Of a stretch of 64,000 nucleotides of DNA, positions 46,560-57,879 are shown one piece after another (the stretch's first letter is position 1; the number at the start of each line of letters is the position of its first letter). The translations under genes were made by a program, and so were the position numbers. This stretch comes from Gerris lacustris. Taxonomy: Eukaryota > Arthropoda > Insecta > Hemiptera > Gerridae. The stretch is from positions 35,558,345 through 35,622,344 of the forward strand of contig OX578286.1 of NCBI GenBank assembly GCA_951217055.1. Reading direction: 5' to 3'. The notes beneath the pieces were generated by a model, which saw only the letters and a program-made list of their open reading frames with translations, was not told the origin of the DNA and did no database searches.

Positions 46560-48380
46560 AATGGGTCTTCCTTCGAAAAAGGTTCATTTACACAAATTAT
46601 ACCCTCGATAAAGAATTGATAACTTCTCACTAACTATGGTGAAATTTGCAAAGTTTTGGGAATATATTGGAGAACCGAATCTTCACCTCCTTTTACTCTT
46701 AGAAGCTGGTGATACCCACTTGAAGAAGAACAAAGTGACAACTTCTAAGATTCCTTTGAAATTCCTTATACCTCTTTGAGATATGACTGAAGATATAGGA
46801 GTTAAAATAATGTCACCTTCTAAAAAGAAGAAGCAGAAAAATCTTAACTTTACTGCTATAAATACTTTGTTGTGTTTAGTTTGTTGATTGAATATAAAGG
46901 AGGAACTCCTGCAGCTAAATCCATACTTACAGATTGAGAGTCCGAAAAAAATTAAAGACAAAGCTTATTAACGGTGGGTTAACAAAAAAAAAACAAGCTT
47001 TAAATTTAAATAAATAATAATTAAATTGAAAATTAAAAAAAATGGAATAAGTAAATGAAGAAATGATAGAAGCGGAATAAATACTTATTTACAATAATAA
47101 TGGGGGGGCATTTGTTGCACAGTGTGGCATAAACGCGAATAAAGGGCTTAATAAAAGAGATATATTAAATAAAACACGTAAAGGAAAACAGCAGAAATCG
47201 GATAATAGAAATTTAAGAAAGAGTAGGCGCCAATGGCCCAAGCTGTCGAGGCGCTCCTATCTTTCAGCCACGGGTGGAAGGTGGGTATAAAAAAAAAAAA
47301 TAATAATTAAATTGAATTAAGTGGCTAAAAGAACCTTAAAAATATTTGTTTATAATTCCAACATATCTTAAATTAAAAATTTGGTAACGTACATCCACTA
47401 CGTAAATAACGTCTTTTTTCGAAAATGTGTCACTGCCTTTTTTAATAAAGCTGATTTACCTATTTTTATAAACACAAAAAACAATCAAATCGAATTTTCA
47501 ATTTAAAACTTTCTCAAATGCTTTAAATTGTATTTTTTTTTTTTAAATTATATAATTTATTTTTGAGCTTTAATAAACCTCACACAATATTCACCTATAA
47601 TATTGCTTACGTACATAAACATAAATATAAAAACAAAAATAATAACATAAACAATACATTTCTCACACACTAGCTAGTAATCATCACATCATCGACTGCT
47701 TCTGTTATCAGTTATCATTAGTATCAAATCGTCATATATAAAAATAATGTTTTCGACAACATTTTTTCTTCATATATTTTGCGAAACTTACATACGGAAT
47801 AGAAAATTGTTTTCAGATAATTTAAACCCTAAATTTGGGAGCGCAGAGTTAAAAACTTTATATATATGTATATATTATAAAATTTAAACAACAAAAATTA
47901 TAATTTGATTTAAAAACTCAAAAAATTAATTAATTAATATAGATTGGTTTCAACCACTTAAGGAGCCCACCAGTGGATTAATCATTAATGCCAACAGATG
48001 GAATTAAAATATTCTCTTAAGAAACTTTTTTTTGTTTATAATAAGCTAATTAATTTTGTTTTGAACTTTTAAATCATTATTTATTTTTTGTAATTATTAA
48101 GAGGTATTGTGATACAAATGCATAGTTATATATAATTAATAGTGGTCAAATCTAATCAGTGTTATGATTATTTTATTTTATTTTAATAGTTCCTTTTACA
48201 CAACATAGAGGCATTAAAGGCGGAAAGGATTGTACATTTCATTACATCTTGATATAATCTTCAGCAACACACATATGTTGTTGTGATCATCAGAATAAGT
48301 GTCAATTCATTAGGATTTGATTAATTTTGCTTTTTAAAGCTTGATTCACTTAATGTGATCTTTAGCAACACATAAGTGAT
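46560..48380. other. intergenic, AT-rich; no gene recognised
   Basis: 46600-46880 has a vaguely protein-like plus-strand composition but is broken by stops in all frames. 47225-47295 is a GC-richer patch ('caagctgtcgaggcgctcct'). The rest is A/T-rich with poly-A and poly-T tracts. Confidence 0.4.
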
Positions 48381-48387
48381 GTTAATA

Positions 48388-49643
48388 GCCCAGTTAATAA
48401 AGGTTTTTACCTGCAACTAATTAGGGGAATTCTGGATTTTTTTCCTGATGATAGACCATGGTAAGAGGTACATTCTCTCAAAAGTCCCCACTTCTCCCCC
48501 TTGTGCTTCTCCCCCTACCCCATCTTAAAGTTCAAAATTTACTTATTTTTCACTTTTTACGCAAAACTGTTTATTTTTTGAATTAACAAAAATATTTCTC
48601 ACATAATTCTGCACAAAAAAGGTCCTATGCATGTTTGAAGTGAGACATACCGTTTTCGAGATATTATTGATTAAAAATCCAATTTTTTATTTTTGCGAAT
48701 CAAGATGTGTTAAAAACAACACTTTTGATTTTAATAAAATTTGGATGGTAGGCCATACTTAGCCTATTGTTGATCCTATATAAATTTCAACCTTCTGTGC
48801 CTATTATTTTATCTTGCACATGCGCACAAACATACATTTATTTCGACCTTTATCTTCAAAAGTACTTAACTGATTAATATAAAATTTGGATGGTTTGTCG
48901 CAAGTATCCCGCAGATGGCCCTAACTTAATTTCAACCGACTGCGCTCTTTAAATTTTGCTAAATGATACATTAATTCATAATAGACAGACAATAAATTGA
49001 TTAACATACAGACAGAAAGGGAACCAATTTAGAAAATGTAAAGAGCGCAGACAGTTGAAATTAAGTTGGGGCTATCTGCAGGCTACTTGCGACCAAATTT
49101 CCAAAAACCATCCAAATTTCATATTAATCAGTTAAGTACTTTTGAAGATAAAGGTCTAAATAAATGTACGTTTGTGTGCATGTGCAAGATAAAATAATGG
49201 GCGCAGAAGGTTGAAATTTATATGGGATCAACAATAGGCTAAGTATGACCTACCATCCAAATTTTATTAAAGTCAGAAGTGTTGTTTTTAACACATCTTG
49301 GTTCAAAAAAATGAAAAATTGGAATTCTTATCAACAATATCTTGAAAACGGTATGTCTCACTTCAAACATGCATAGGACCTTTTTTGTGCAGAATTATGT
49401 GAGAAATATTTTTGTTAATAATACTTCTCTTCAAAAAATAAACAGTTTTGCGTAAAAAGTGAAAAATAAGTAAATTTTGAACTTTAAGAGGGGGTAGGGG
49501 GGGAAGCACAAGGGGGAGAAGTGGGGACATTTGAGAGAATGTACCTCTTATCATGGTCTATCATTAGGAACTAATTAGGGGAAATCCAGATTTCCCCTAA
49601 TTAGTTGCGGGTACAGCCTGTTTTTGGCCTTTATTGACTGGGC
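48388..49643. mobile_element. foldback (long inverted-repeat) element, 1.26 kb
   Basis: The two halves are inverted copies around about 49000. The left has 'gcccagttaataaagg', 'gcaactaattaggggaa', 'ctctcaaaagtccccactt' and 'gcatgtttgaagtgagacat'; the right has the complements in reverse order. TA flanks both sides (48386-48387 and 49644-49645). The inner arms are family C repeat sequence. No coding capacity. Confidence 0.8.
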
Positions 49644-49649
49644 TATAAA

Positions 49650-49962
49650 TGATCATCAGCAACAGTGTTAGTGTGTTGATAATGTGATCATAAAAACACA
49701 TGTGTTGTTAATGTGATCATCAAAAAAACACGTGACACTTCTTTGAGATTTGATTAATTTTGCTGTTTAAAACTTGATTCACTTAATGTGATCTATAGCA
49801 AAACGTGTGTGTTGTTAATGTGATTATTAGCAACACACGTGTATTGTTGATGTAATCATCAAAACACGTGTCACTTCTTTGGGATTTAAAACGTGATTTA
49901 CTTATATTAAAGCACTGTAGCAAAAGTTAAATTCGTCTGCCAAAAAATGTAAAAGTCACAAA

Positions 49963-49965
<3 letters not shown>
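49650..49965. repeat. irregular 'acacgtgtgttgttaatgtgatcatcag' repeats flanking the foldback element
   Basis: 'gtgatcatcagcaacac' variants with 'tttgattaattttgct' and 'aaacttgattcacttaatgtg' occur on the left flank (48240-48385) and several times on the right flank. The foldback element therefore landed in a pre-existing repeat. A T-tract of about 37 follows at 49966-50002. Confidence 0.55.
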
Positions 49966-50005
<40 letters not shown>

Positions 50006-50524
50006 GTAATCTTGAATAGTGAATAGTAATTCTTGAATATTCTTCTATCTTGAATAGTAATCTTGAGATAATTATAAATATGGTCAATTTAAATTAATGG
50101 TAAAAGTACCCAAGTGATTGGAAGAACTCCAACGTAAGTCGTACAAAAAGAAAACTCATTATACTCATTTTATTAAAACTCACTGTAAGATATTTATAGC
50201 AAATAAAAACTCACTATGTTTAAAACTACCTGTAACATTTGACACTTCAAAGTTATTAACATTTTACCTTCAAGCAGATGAAATACAAAAACCTAATATC
50301 AAACAATCTCTAAAACTCAATAATTTATAAACATAAGTATATTTCCTTTTTAAAAAATTAAATTAAATATAAAAAGAAAAAAAAAAAAAATAATAACCAA
50401 AAGCTTCCCTTTTACACAGAATCCTTTTGACTAGATTTCTTTTTACAAAATCCAAAATAAGAAAAAAATTAAAATTTTGAGCCAAAAAAACAACATCAAT
50501 TAGACATATTGATAAAACATTATA

Positions 50525-50940
50525 GTGTAAAACAGCTTGCACACAGTCAATACAGATAAATATTGACAGTATTATTGATAATCTGCCGCTGATAATAAAG
50601 ACAAAATTTAATATTGATCAATACACGGTGGATATTGACAATATACAGTCATAACACGTTAATACTTTATTCAATTCTTAGTCCGCCATGACGATTTTGT
50701 CGTGGTAATATCTAAGCTTCTTGAAATCGGTAGTGCAGAGCATTGTTTATTGTTACATTTTCAATTTTCACTTTAAAAAGTCAAAGAGGTGTTTTTGTGG
50801 ATTTTATCACTCAATCAATTGTAGACGGTGAGTTAAATATTGAAAATAATATTGTGATATTGCTATATTGATGTATGGATTGTCAATAGTATTGACATAT
50901 CTGAATTGATCAATACTACTGACAGTAAGCAGCTGCTTAA
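50525..50940. mobile_element. possible MITE with imperfect inverted ends
   Basis: 'aaacagcttgcacacagtca' near 50530 is an imperfect complement of 'ctgacagtaagcagctgctt' near 50938. The interior repeats 'attgatcaata' and 'tattgaca' words on both strands. Boundaries are uncertain. Confidence 0.35.
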
Positions 50941-50984
50941 GATAGAGATCGTAATTTGTACAATTCAGAGAGCTTTATGTAGGT

Positions 50985-51140
50985 ACTCCGATGTAGATAT
51001 GGACAGACTACAATGTAGATATGAACAGACTACAATGTAGAAATAAACAGACTACAATGTAGATATGAACAGACTACAATGTAGATATGAGTAGACTACA
51101 ATGTAGATATGAACAGACTATGATGTAGATATGAACAGAC
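50985..51140. repeat. 22-bp minisatellite, about 7 copies
   Basis: The unit is 'gtagatatgaacagactaca' plus 'at'. Short, nearly uniform array. Confidence 0.88.
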
Positions 51141-51405
51141 TTGACAAGGTGAATGCAAATGAGTGAGATTTTTTTAAATTCAGAGCTTGATTTTATGGCA
51201 CTAAGTCAATGAACCCCAAAAAAAAGAACAAGACAAACAAAAAAAGCTCTTTCAATTTTTTTTTTTTTAGATCGTAGTTTTGGTAATGTCTACCATTTGA
51301 ACTCTCAGACAATCTTAGTAACTTTATTTCTTGCCAATCAAAGGTTGGTAAAGCTTTTTTTATTTTTTTTTAAACATAAGAAAACTATTTTTTTCTACAA
51401 AATAG

Positions 51406-51431
51406 GGTACTCCTTTAGATTGTTACTCCCC

Positions 51432-51469
<38 letters not shown>

Positions 51470-51871
51470 ATGAATGACTTTGACTAAATAACTATTAAGA
51501 CAAAGGGATGTTTAGTCCAATGTACTTTAGGACAAAGGAATATCACACTTCTGTTTTTATAAGGGGAGTAACAGAAGAAGAACATTCTGTACACCTTCTT
51601 TAAATTGTTACTTCCCTCTGTTCTATTTATAAGGGGAGTAACAATCTAAAGAAGTGCCACAATTTGATATTTGGATTGCAAATAATGTAGTTTATAAATA
51701 AATATATAAACTACATCATAAAAATAAAGAATACTAGAATAAAGATAAGGTTGTCACTTCTGTTTTTATAAGGGGAGAAACAGTCTAAAGAAGAATATTC
51801 CGCACACCTTCTTTAAATTGTTACTACCCTCTGCTTCATTTATAAGGGGAGTAACAATCTAAAGAAGTACC
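51406..51871. mobile_element. short TIR element, family A copy 13 (composite, 466 bp)
   Basis: The outer ends are ggtactcctttagattg and aagaagtacc, flanked by caaaatag on both sides (51398-51405 and 51872-51879), a perfect 8-bp duplication. Inside, one near-complete element ends at about 51657. After about 90 bp of unrelated AT-rich sequence, a second partial right half (about 51745-51871) follows. A long T-tract lies just inside the left end. Confidence 0.75.
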
Positions 51872-51879
51872 CAAAATAG

Positions 51880-53790
51880 TATCTTTTAAGTTAAGAGGTT
51901 GTGCAAAAATGAACCATTCTTCATTTGATAAATAATTAACTTAATAATCTAAATCAGAACGAATTAACTTGCAATAACGAAACAAAAATTATTACACACA
52001 CGAAAACTAAACTAATTACATATCCCATTTTCTTCTTCCGTAAAAACACACACTCATATAATAATGTATATACATAAATATAATTAAAAAAGAATCTATA
52101 CTCTAAATTTGTATGCCAATTTTACACAATATTATTGTTTTTAGAATGACAAATATATTAAAATTAAAAAAAAAAATTGCTTATTATTTTTATATCATTA
52201 AATAAAAAGTAGCTTAAATTACACAATATGTATTTATTTGTTATAAATGAATGAAAAACAATATGTATTATATAGAACAATTATAAATTATAATTTTATT
52301 TTTGAAATTTTTTTAAGTATTTTGAAAAGAATTTAAAAAGTGAGTTGAGGCACGAAATACTTATCAGTAGTTTAATTTTAAAGAAAAGGATAAAAATTTA
52401 AATCGGTATTTCATTTTAAAATTCTTAATCTGGGTCGTTTCATACTTTTTATATCTACCCACTCTAGAGTTAGTTTCTAGTTTCATAAATTTGTAAATTT
52501 AACAAAAAAGTTCACCTTGTGGGGGTGTAAAATTTGTGAATCAACTGCACTTGTCACATACTTAAAAGAACCCTTAAGGTGGTAAAAATATCACACTTGC
52601 TTTTCCATTCAAATTTATAAATAAGCAAAAAATAAGTGAACTTTTTGTATGCTGGCAGAGGATAAAGGGAGAGAGTCTCCCTTGCCTGGATCCGCCTGCA
52701 ACAATACTATTAGTAATTAGCGATATACAAAGCAGAATAAGATATTTACCTTTTACAAATTTTACAATTTTAGCAAATTTCTCGATCAATAAGTCATTAG
52801 CAAATTCAGTCAGTTTCCTAAATGACTCTCACCACAAACAATAATTCTCAAATTATCTTGAACTAAACTTAATAATTGTAAAAAGAACTGACCGGTCTTC
52901 AAACTTCTTGAATCGTTAGCTACAGGTGCAAATGTTCAAAACATTCTGTATTTAAATAAACATCAAATCAAAGTAGAAACTAATATTTTCTTTAAATTGG
53001 CAGAGAACTTTTATTAAAGATAAGCTTATATTAGCCATTATAGTGGTCCCATAGAATTCTTGATGCTTATTTTGAGTTGGTGTGTGAGGGGGCAAAAAGA
53101 AAAGTAGCTGAAGTATGGAATTAATTGGAATTTTTGAATTAACATCGTAGAACTGGATAAGCTATAAGTTGTGAGAGATAAATGTAAGACTCCACAATTT
53201 TCAAGATGCAGTCTTCATCAATACTAAATTGCTTCGGTTTATTTTTCCCCCGTTAAAGTCTGCTCACCATTTTACCTTTACAAAGTATTACGTATCTTTA
53301 AAAATTAAGTTCTAGGCCTTCTAGCGATGATCACATCTCGATACTGGTCACACATCAATCATTGCGGCGAATAAGACCCATCGAGACGCCTTCAGACCTA
53401 GAACTTCAATCCAATATTAGAAGTTAAGTTATCATACATTATATCCTTTTGATTTTGTCATAAGATTAATTTATTTGTTTAGGTAAAGATTCGAGCAAAG
53501 AAAGCCCGAGTAAAGAGATATTAATTGTTAATAAGTTACGTGCCTCAAATCACTTGTTAGTACTTAATATAAAGATTAGACGAGGTACTGGAGAGGTAAG
53601 ATGTACTTACAAATTAGCCGATAATTGAGATAATACTGCAGCAAAGGATGGTGCCCTTCAATCAAACATTCTCATTCATATCCAAAATCCCTTTTAAATT
53701 TTGTCAAAAAAAAAAAGGCAACCATTTCTTTTCTTTTACACACATTACATCAATCTTTTTAACGCAACTTTCAACAGATTCACAAAACTA
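51880..53790. other. intergenic, AT-rich; small palindromic repeat near 53305
   Basis: No gene was seen. At 53305-53407 'aagttctaggccttctagcg' and 'cttcagacctagaactt' form imperfect inverted ends of a 100-bp MITE-like unit. Remaining sequence is low-complexity. Confidence 0.4.
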
Positions 53791-53793
53791 ATA

Positions 53794-54368
53794 GTCCAGG
53801 AGATAGCCTGCAAAAAAGTGTCTGACTAACATCAAGCTAGAATTTTGTATACAAGTCAATCTTTTAGCGCCTTTTAAGAATATGTGGTCGGCTAAGTTCG
53901 TCTGCGGGACATAGCTTGGCAATAGGCGTTTGAAAAAAAGAAACCGGTGGAGAGCGGCCATGTCTCACCAATTATGGTGGAAAATGTGATTTTCATGATC
54001 CTGAGTACAGAATTACTTAGTAGACCAAAAATCAAGTCGATATTATTTTCACACTTGATAGGTTAGTTATTCAAATATTACTAAAAATCAACGTTGGCAC
54101 CTGTCAACGGACAAACTAACATCAACTTGATTTTCGGTCTACTAACTAATTCTGTACTCAGGATCATGAAAATTTCATTGTCCACCATAATTGGTGAGAC
54201 ATGGCTGCTCTCCACCGGTTGGTTTTTTTCAAACGCCTATTGCCAAGCTATGTCCCGCAGACGAACTTAGCCGACCACACATTCTTAAAAGGCGCTAAAA
54301 GATTGACTTGTATACAAAATTCTAGCTTGATGTTAGTCAGACACTTTTTTGCACGCTATCTCCTGGAC
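53794..54368. mobile_element. family B TIR element, copy 2 (best preserved, 575 bp)
   Basis: Ends are GTCCAGGAGATAGC...GCTATCTCCTGGAC with TA on both sides. Long arms share 'aagtgtctgactaacatcaa', 'ttagcgccttttaagaat' and 'ccggtggagagcggcc'. No coding capacity; a Tc1/mariner-type TA target is likely. Confidence 0.75.
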
Positions 54369-54379
54369 TATAGTAGTAC

Positions 54380-54995
54380 TGGATATAACTAGAAACGTAA
54401 AAATAGTAAGAACATAATAGATTATTATGTAAAATAGTTAATTAAGTCAAATTATCTTCATATATGAAATATTAAGTGTTTTGTTTATACAAGTTATATT
54501 CAGTACCAAAGTCGTAAATGTTAATAGTTATTAAAGTCGATGCCAAAATTATGTTTCAACTTTAAACCTTTTATAAATAAGGTTCGGAAATTAAGCTCGG
54601 CTTGGCCAAAAAAAATTGGTAACTTTGTTATGCATGTTTCGGTGCTTAGAAATCATAAAATAATTAAAAATTTGTCAGGTTAATTTTATAAGCTACCTCT
54701 CCCAGTTTAGTCATCTACAGCAAGATGTAGCCAAAATTGAATTGAAAGGGATAATCTTAGTAGAAGGTTTTTTTTATGAAATTTTCTCTTTTAGGCACAA
54801 CCGACTTAAGGTCGGTAGGGTCGACACTATCTCAACATGAGATGTGTTTGGACCTCTACCCTTTACAGATCTCATGCATATGGTACATGCCATCACACCG
54901 GAATAAGAGCTAACGTTGAGCAATGCACATGAGAACTGTTAGAGAAATTAATAACTAATTAATAATATGGTTTCTAGTAACGGAGTGAACTAGAG
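54380..54995. other. 3' flank of the TRIR-like gene; no gene
   Basis: AT-rich to about 54780. Then 54795-54945 is a GC-richer stretch ('aaggtcggtagggtcgac', 'gatctcatgcatatggtac') that resembles a repeat body but has no partner in the window. Confidence 0.35.
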
Positions 54996-54999
54996 ATGT

Positions 55000-55443
55000 T
55001 TATTTGACTAGAGGTCTTGTTTTATTGTCTTCTTCTTGGCAAGTCGTCTCTCTGTATTTCTTCACCTCACGAAGGTACTGAGACCAAGCGTCCTTCGGAG
55101 TTTCTTCCACTTCTTCCTCCGTTTTTATTTTCTTTACCTTACCCGTCGGAAGGACACGCCCACCCCGACGCTTCCCTATGACGGGAGGCGTAGGCTTGGT
55201 CGGCTTCGTCACACTAGGTCCAGGGGTTGCGACTTCACTCTGCGGTGTTTCCTTATGCGACGATGGTCCACTCGTGGTGTCCTCCTCCGCCTGTCTCTGC
55301 TGCTGGGCCTTAGAAGTCTGCAGCTTCTTGAACGTCTCCAGGAAGCTCCCGTCGTTCTTAAAATTGTTCAGAGGCTTCTCTGTCACTCCTTCCAACGACG
55401 AAAACCTGAACACCATTTTCTTCCGACAATAACCTGAACACAT
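55000..55443 (-). CDS. TRIR-like (telomerase RNA component interacting RNase / C19orf43) protein
   Basis: The 147-aa frame matches the human TRIR layout. 'NDGSFLETFKKLQ' sits near residues 28-40. A low-complexity Gln/Pro/Ser/Thr linker follows, then 'VIGKRRGGRVLPTGKVKKIK', 'TEEEVEE', and the signature C terminus 'DAWSQYLREVKKYRE..CQEEDNKTRPLVK' ending in a stop. Human TRIR is a small nuclear, RNA-associated protein reported to have RNase activity; the function here is inferred. The start is uncertain. ATG at 55443 opens the frame, and ATG at 55416 has a better context (AAGAAAATGG). An alternative start at 55487, joined through a 41-nt GTAACA...TTCAG intron (55434-55474), also keeps frame. AATAAA overlaps the stop codon (54999-55004). 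It appears intact; a retrocopy cannot be excluded because no certain intron is seen. Confidence 0.82.
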   Translation of the reverse strand: MCSGYCRKKMVFRFSSLEGVTEKPLNNFKNDGSFLETFKKLQTSKAQQQRQAEEDTTSGPSSHKETPQSEVATPGPSVTKPTKPTPPVIGKRRGGRVLPTGKVKKIKTEEEVEETPKDAWSQYLREVKKYRETTCQEEDNKTRPLVK

Positions 55444-56569
55444 AAACTGACAACCGTAAGCAAACCACTGTTACCTCCCACCGACATCTTGATAAGGGTA
55501 CTACTTACACTTCTTGTTTCATATTAATACATAATTCATAATAGAATAACATTCATATATAATAACGAATTGCTTTAATCGAAAGGGTATATATATATAT
55601 ATATATATGGCTAATCTGCAGTTATCCATACAGTCGAGAATCGCTATATATATAATAACATTCAGAAATTCTCAACGTTAATATAGAATATAAGGAAATA
55701 GGGCACATAGAACATGAGCTTCCACAGAGAGAGCAAAAATAAAGTTGCTAGTTAAATACTATCAAGCCACTATCAGCTGACCTGTGGCAAAATCCTATCG
55801 ACGGAAACAGATGTACCCCCACCTGCATCCTTCAACCTTCACCGATACAAAGAAAACTCGATGAAACGTAAACATGAGCGTCCCGATACGTACTAAACAA
55901 CTCGACAAAGTCATAATACAACTAAGAAAGATAGAAAGGAACTTTGAAAGTTGATTTTTAAGACAGTTAAGACGTAAGGTGGAGGTCAGGTCACTTCAAA
56001 AAGAAAAAGGCACTTACTCAGGGAGCCCGATAATAACACGTCGGTACAATCGACTTCAAGAAAAAAAACAATATACAAACGAAATTAGACATCAATCTTA
56101 TAATTAAAACTAATAAATACCTTGAAAACTTGGAGAAAATCCACTCGAAATAAAGTCAGAACCAGCGATCAATTCTTCTATCACATAAACGAGAAATAGC
56201 CTTTGGAGTGATGAAAATACAGTGCCTGCTAGATCTGAAGTCAGTTCACCCGCTGTCCACCGCTTCAAAGCTCGTCCTTCTCATAATCCTATACTGTACA
56301 ACATCTATCAAACTTCACCCAAACAATATTATTTTGATAGCAAAAAAAAAAAAATAAATAACGATATATATAATTTTATAAAATATTGACTACAGATCTT
56401 AATTTTCAGTTATTGTAAAAGTGCTTTGCAGAGGTGCTTTGTGACCGCCAAGCGCTTTTGCTAGATGAAATAATCAACAGAAAATTATGGATCAAAAACT
56501 TTATAAATATATTGAATATAGGTAGCGCAAATGTAGAAAAAAAAAATCTTTATTTTATTTATATATAAA

Positions 56570-56795
56570 GGAGCCCTTAGGCCCGTGGCAACGGGCTTCA
56601 TAGAAAGAGAAGTAAAACTATGTAAATTAATTTACATAAGTTATTATATCTAATTAAAGACCAACAAATCATAGACATTTTTCTTTTATTGGTATAAATA
56701 ATTAAGGATCTTATAAAATAAAGATTAAATAAGAATCCTTGGATTAAATATAAAGGTTGCCTTAGCTTGGCAATAACAAATCATTTTAAAAAGTA
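56570..56795. repeat. dispersed repeat family J, copy 3
   Basis: 'gagcccttaggcccgtgg', 'agtaaaactatgtaaatta', 'ttggtataaata' and 'ggttgccttagcttggcaat' match 12855-13060 and 14885-15105 in order. Confidence 0.55.
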
Positions 56796-56875
56796 CAACA
56801 ATAAAAGCTATTATGTATTCTAATATTTAGATAAGAAACATAAAATTCTGAATTTCTGAAAAAAAAAAATGGGCC

Positions 56876-56961
56876 AATTCATATTGTACGTGCCAGAGAA
56901 ATTTCCTAAAGGGTGGTTAGAGGTGGCTCTAAATCTCGGCCTGGCACGTACAATATGAATT
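56876..56961. repeat. perfect 21-bp inverted repeat forming an 86-nt hairpin
   Basis: The arms at 56876-56896 and 56941-56961 are exact complements (core 'tcatattgtacgtgccag'), separated by a 44-nt loop. Possibly a tiny MITE; a pre-miRNA-like stem is an alternative but a perfectly paired arm is atypical. Confidence 0.6.
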
Positions 56962-57879
56962 TTCCGAAAAATATATTGGAATTAGACTATACACTATGGA
57001 ATAAATAATCTATTACACAAGTGGAAATGGTACATTCAACATACAACCGACTCATTCGGTACATGCTGACGAAATATTGAAAAAACTTAGTTTTTTTTTA
57101 TTAACACCCCTGCAGACATAATTAAATGAAAACAGGAATATTAATCTCTGATGAACAAATGTTTTTATAATAATAGGTTCGTCTAAATCTGGAATACATT
57201 TAATTAATTATCTTTTGACGAATAAAATTAACTATTCCATGAGCTTTAATTCTATCCTTCCTTTTATTGAATATCTTCTGAAACGAGTAGTTCATAATCT
57301 TGATGAAAATAGTCAGATTATACTTCAAAGATAGGGTTACTTCAATATTGTTATTGTTTATTGTTTATAAGACAGGAGATTAGGAGATGTAAGCATATAA
57401 ACATTTGTAATATGTAGTACGCTGTTTTCAAATAGCTTGTTGGGCATTTCGGGACTCTCGTTACGTCACAGCACTCTTCTAACCTTCTACCGCTACCCCT
57501 ACTATACTCTATTTAGACTTTTCAATTTTACTACAGTACAATGTTAGCTTATGCGTATAAACCTGTCCTAAATTATTCTTTAAACGATCCGCGGGGCGAT
57601 ACAAAGTACGGTACAAAAAAGGGGGGTTAAATAATAAAATATTAAATATATAAAATAATTGTGAAAGCAAACTCTAGCGACGGTCTTTTGACTATGCTAT
57701 AGAAATGCTAAGATTATAATTACATATAATACAATATTGTATTTTAAGCATGTTAATAATAATAAAAACTTATATCTAGAGGATTTTCCTCAATTCTTAT
57801 AGCTGTGTTGTGATAATAATAGGACACATTGTGTGTCCAATTGCAATTGCACTGTTCTGGAAAATTTAACGAACTTTCG

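Larger units (their letters stand above)
55500..57790. other. intergenic between the TRIR-like gene and the caspase; repeats noted
   Basis: 55588-55607 is a short (TA)n. 55610-55645 ('ctgcagttat.catacagtcg') is the inverse complement of 34358-34385. 56570-56795 is family J copy 3. 56876-56961 is a hairpin. 57420-57610 is slightly GC-richer. No coding sequence is supported; the caspase promoter may lie at the right end. Confidence 0.4.

Noticed and set aside
45660..46961. Repeat-containing protein gene ('EPNEVKVDELLTHPYPKGE' in one frame)
   Set aside because: The unit is about 112 bp and shifts frame each repeat, and stops interrupt every frame within one or two units; downstream sequence is also broken.
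52574..52789. Minus-strand 71-aa frame with a hydrophobic stretch
   Set aside because: AT-rich region without start context, splice signals or recognisable family; composition explains the hydrophobicity.
55036..55437. Plus-strand 133-aa frame
   Set aside because: Antisense shadow of the TRIR-like gene, which has clear homology on the minus strand.
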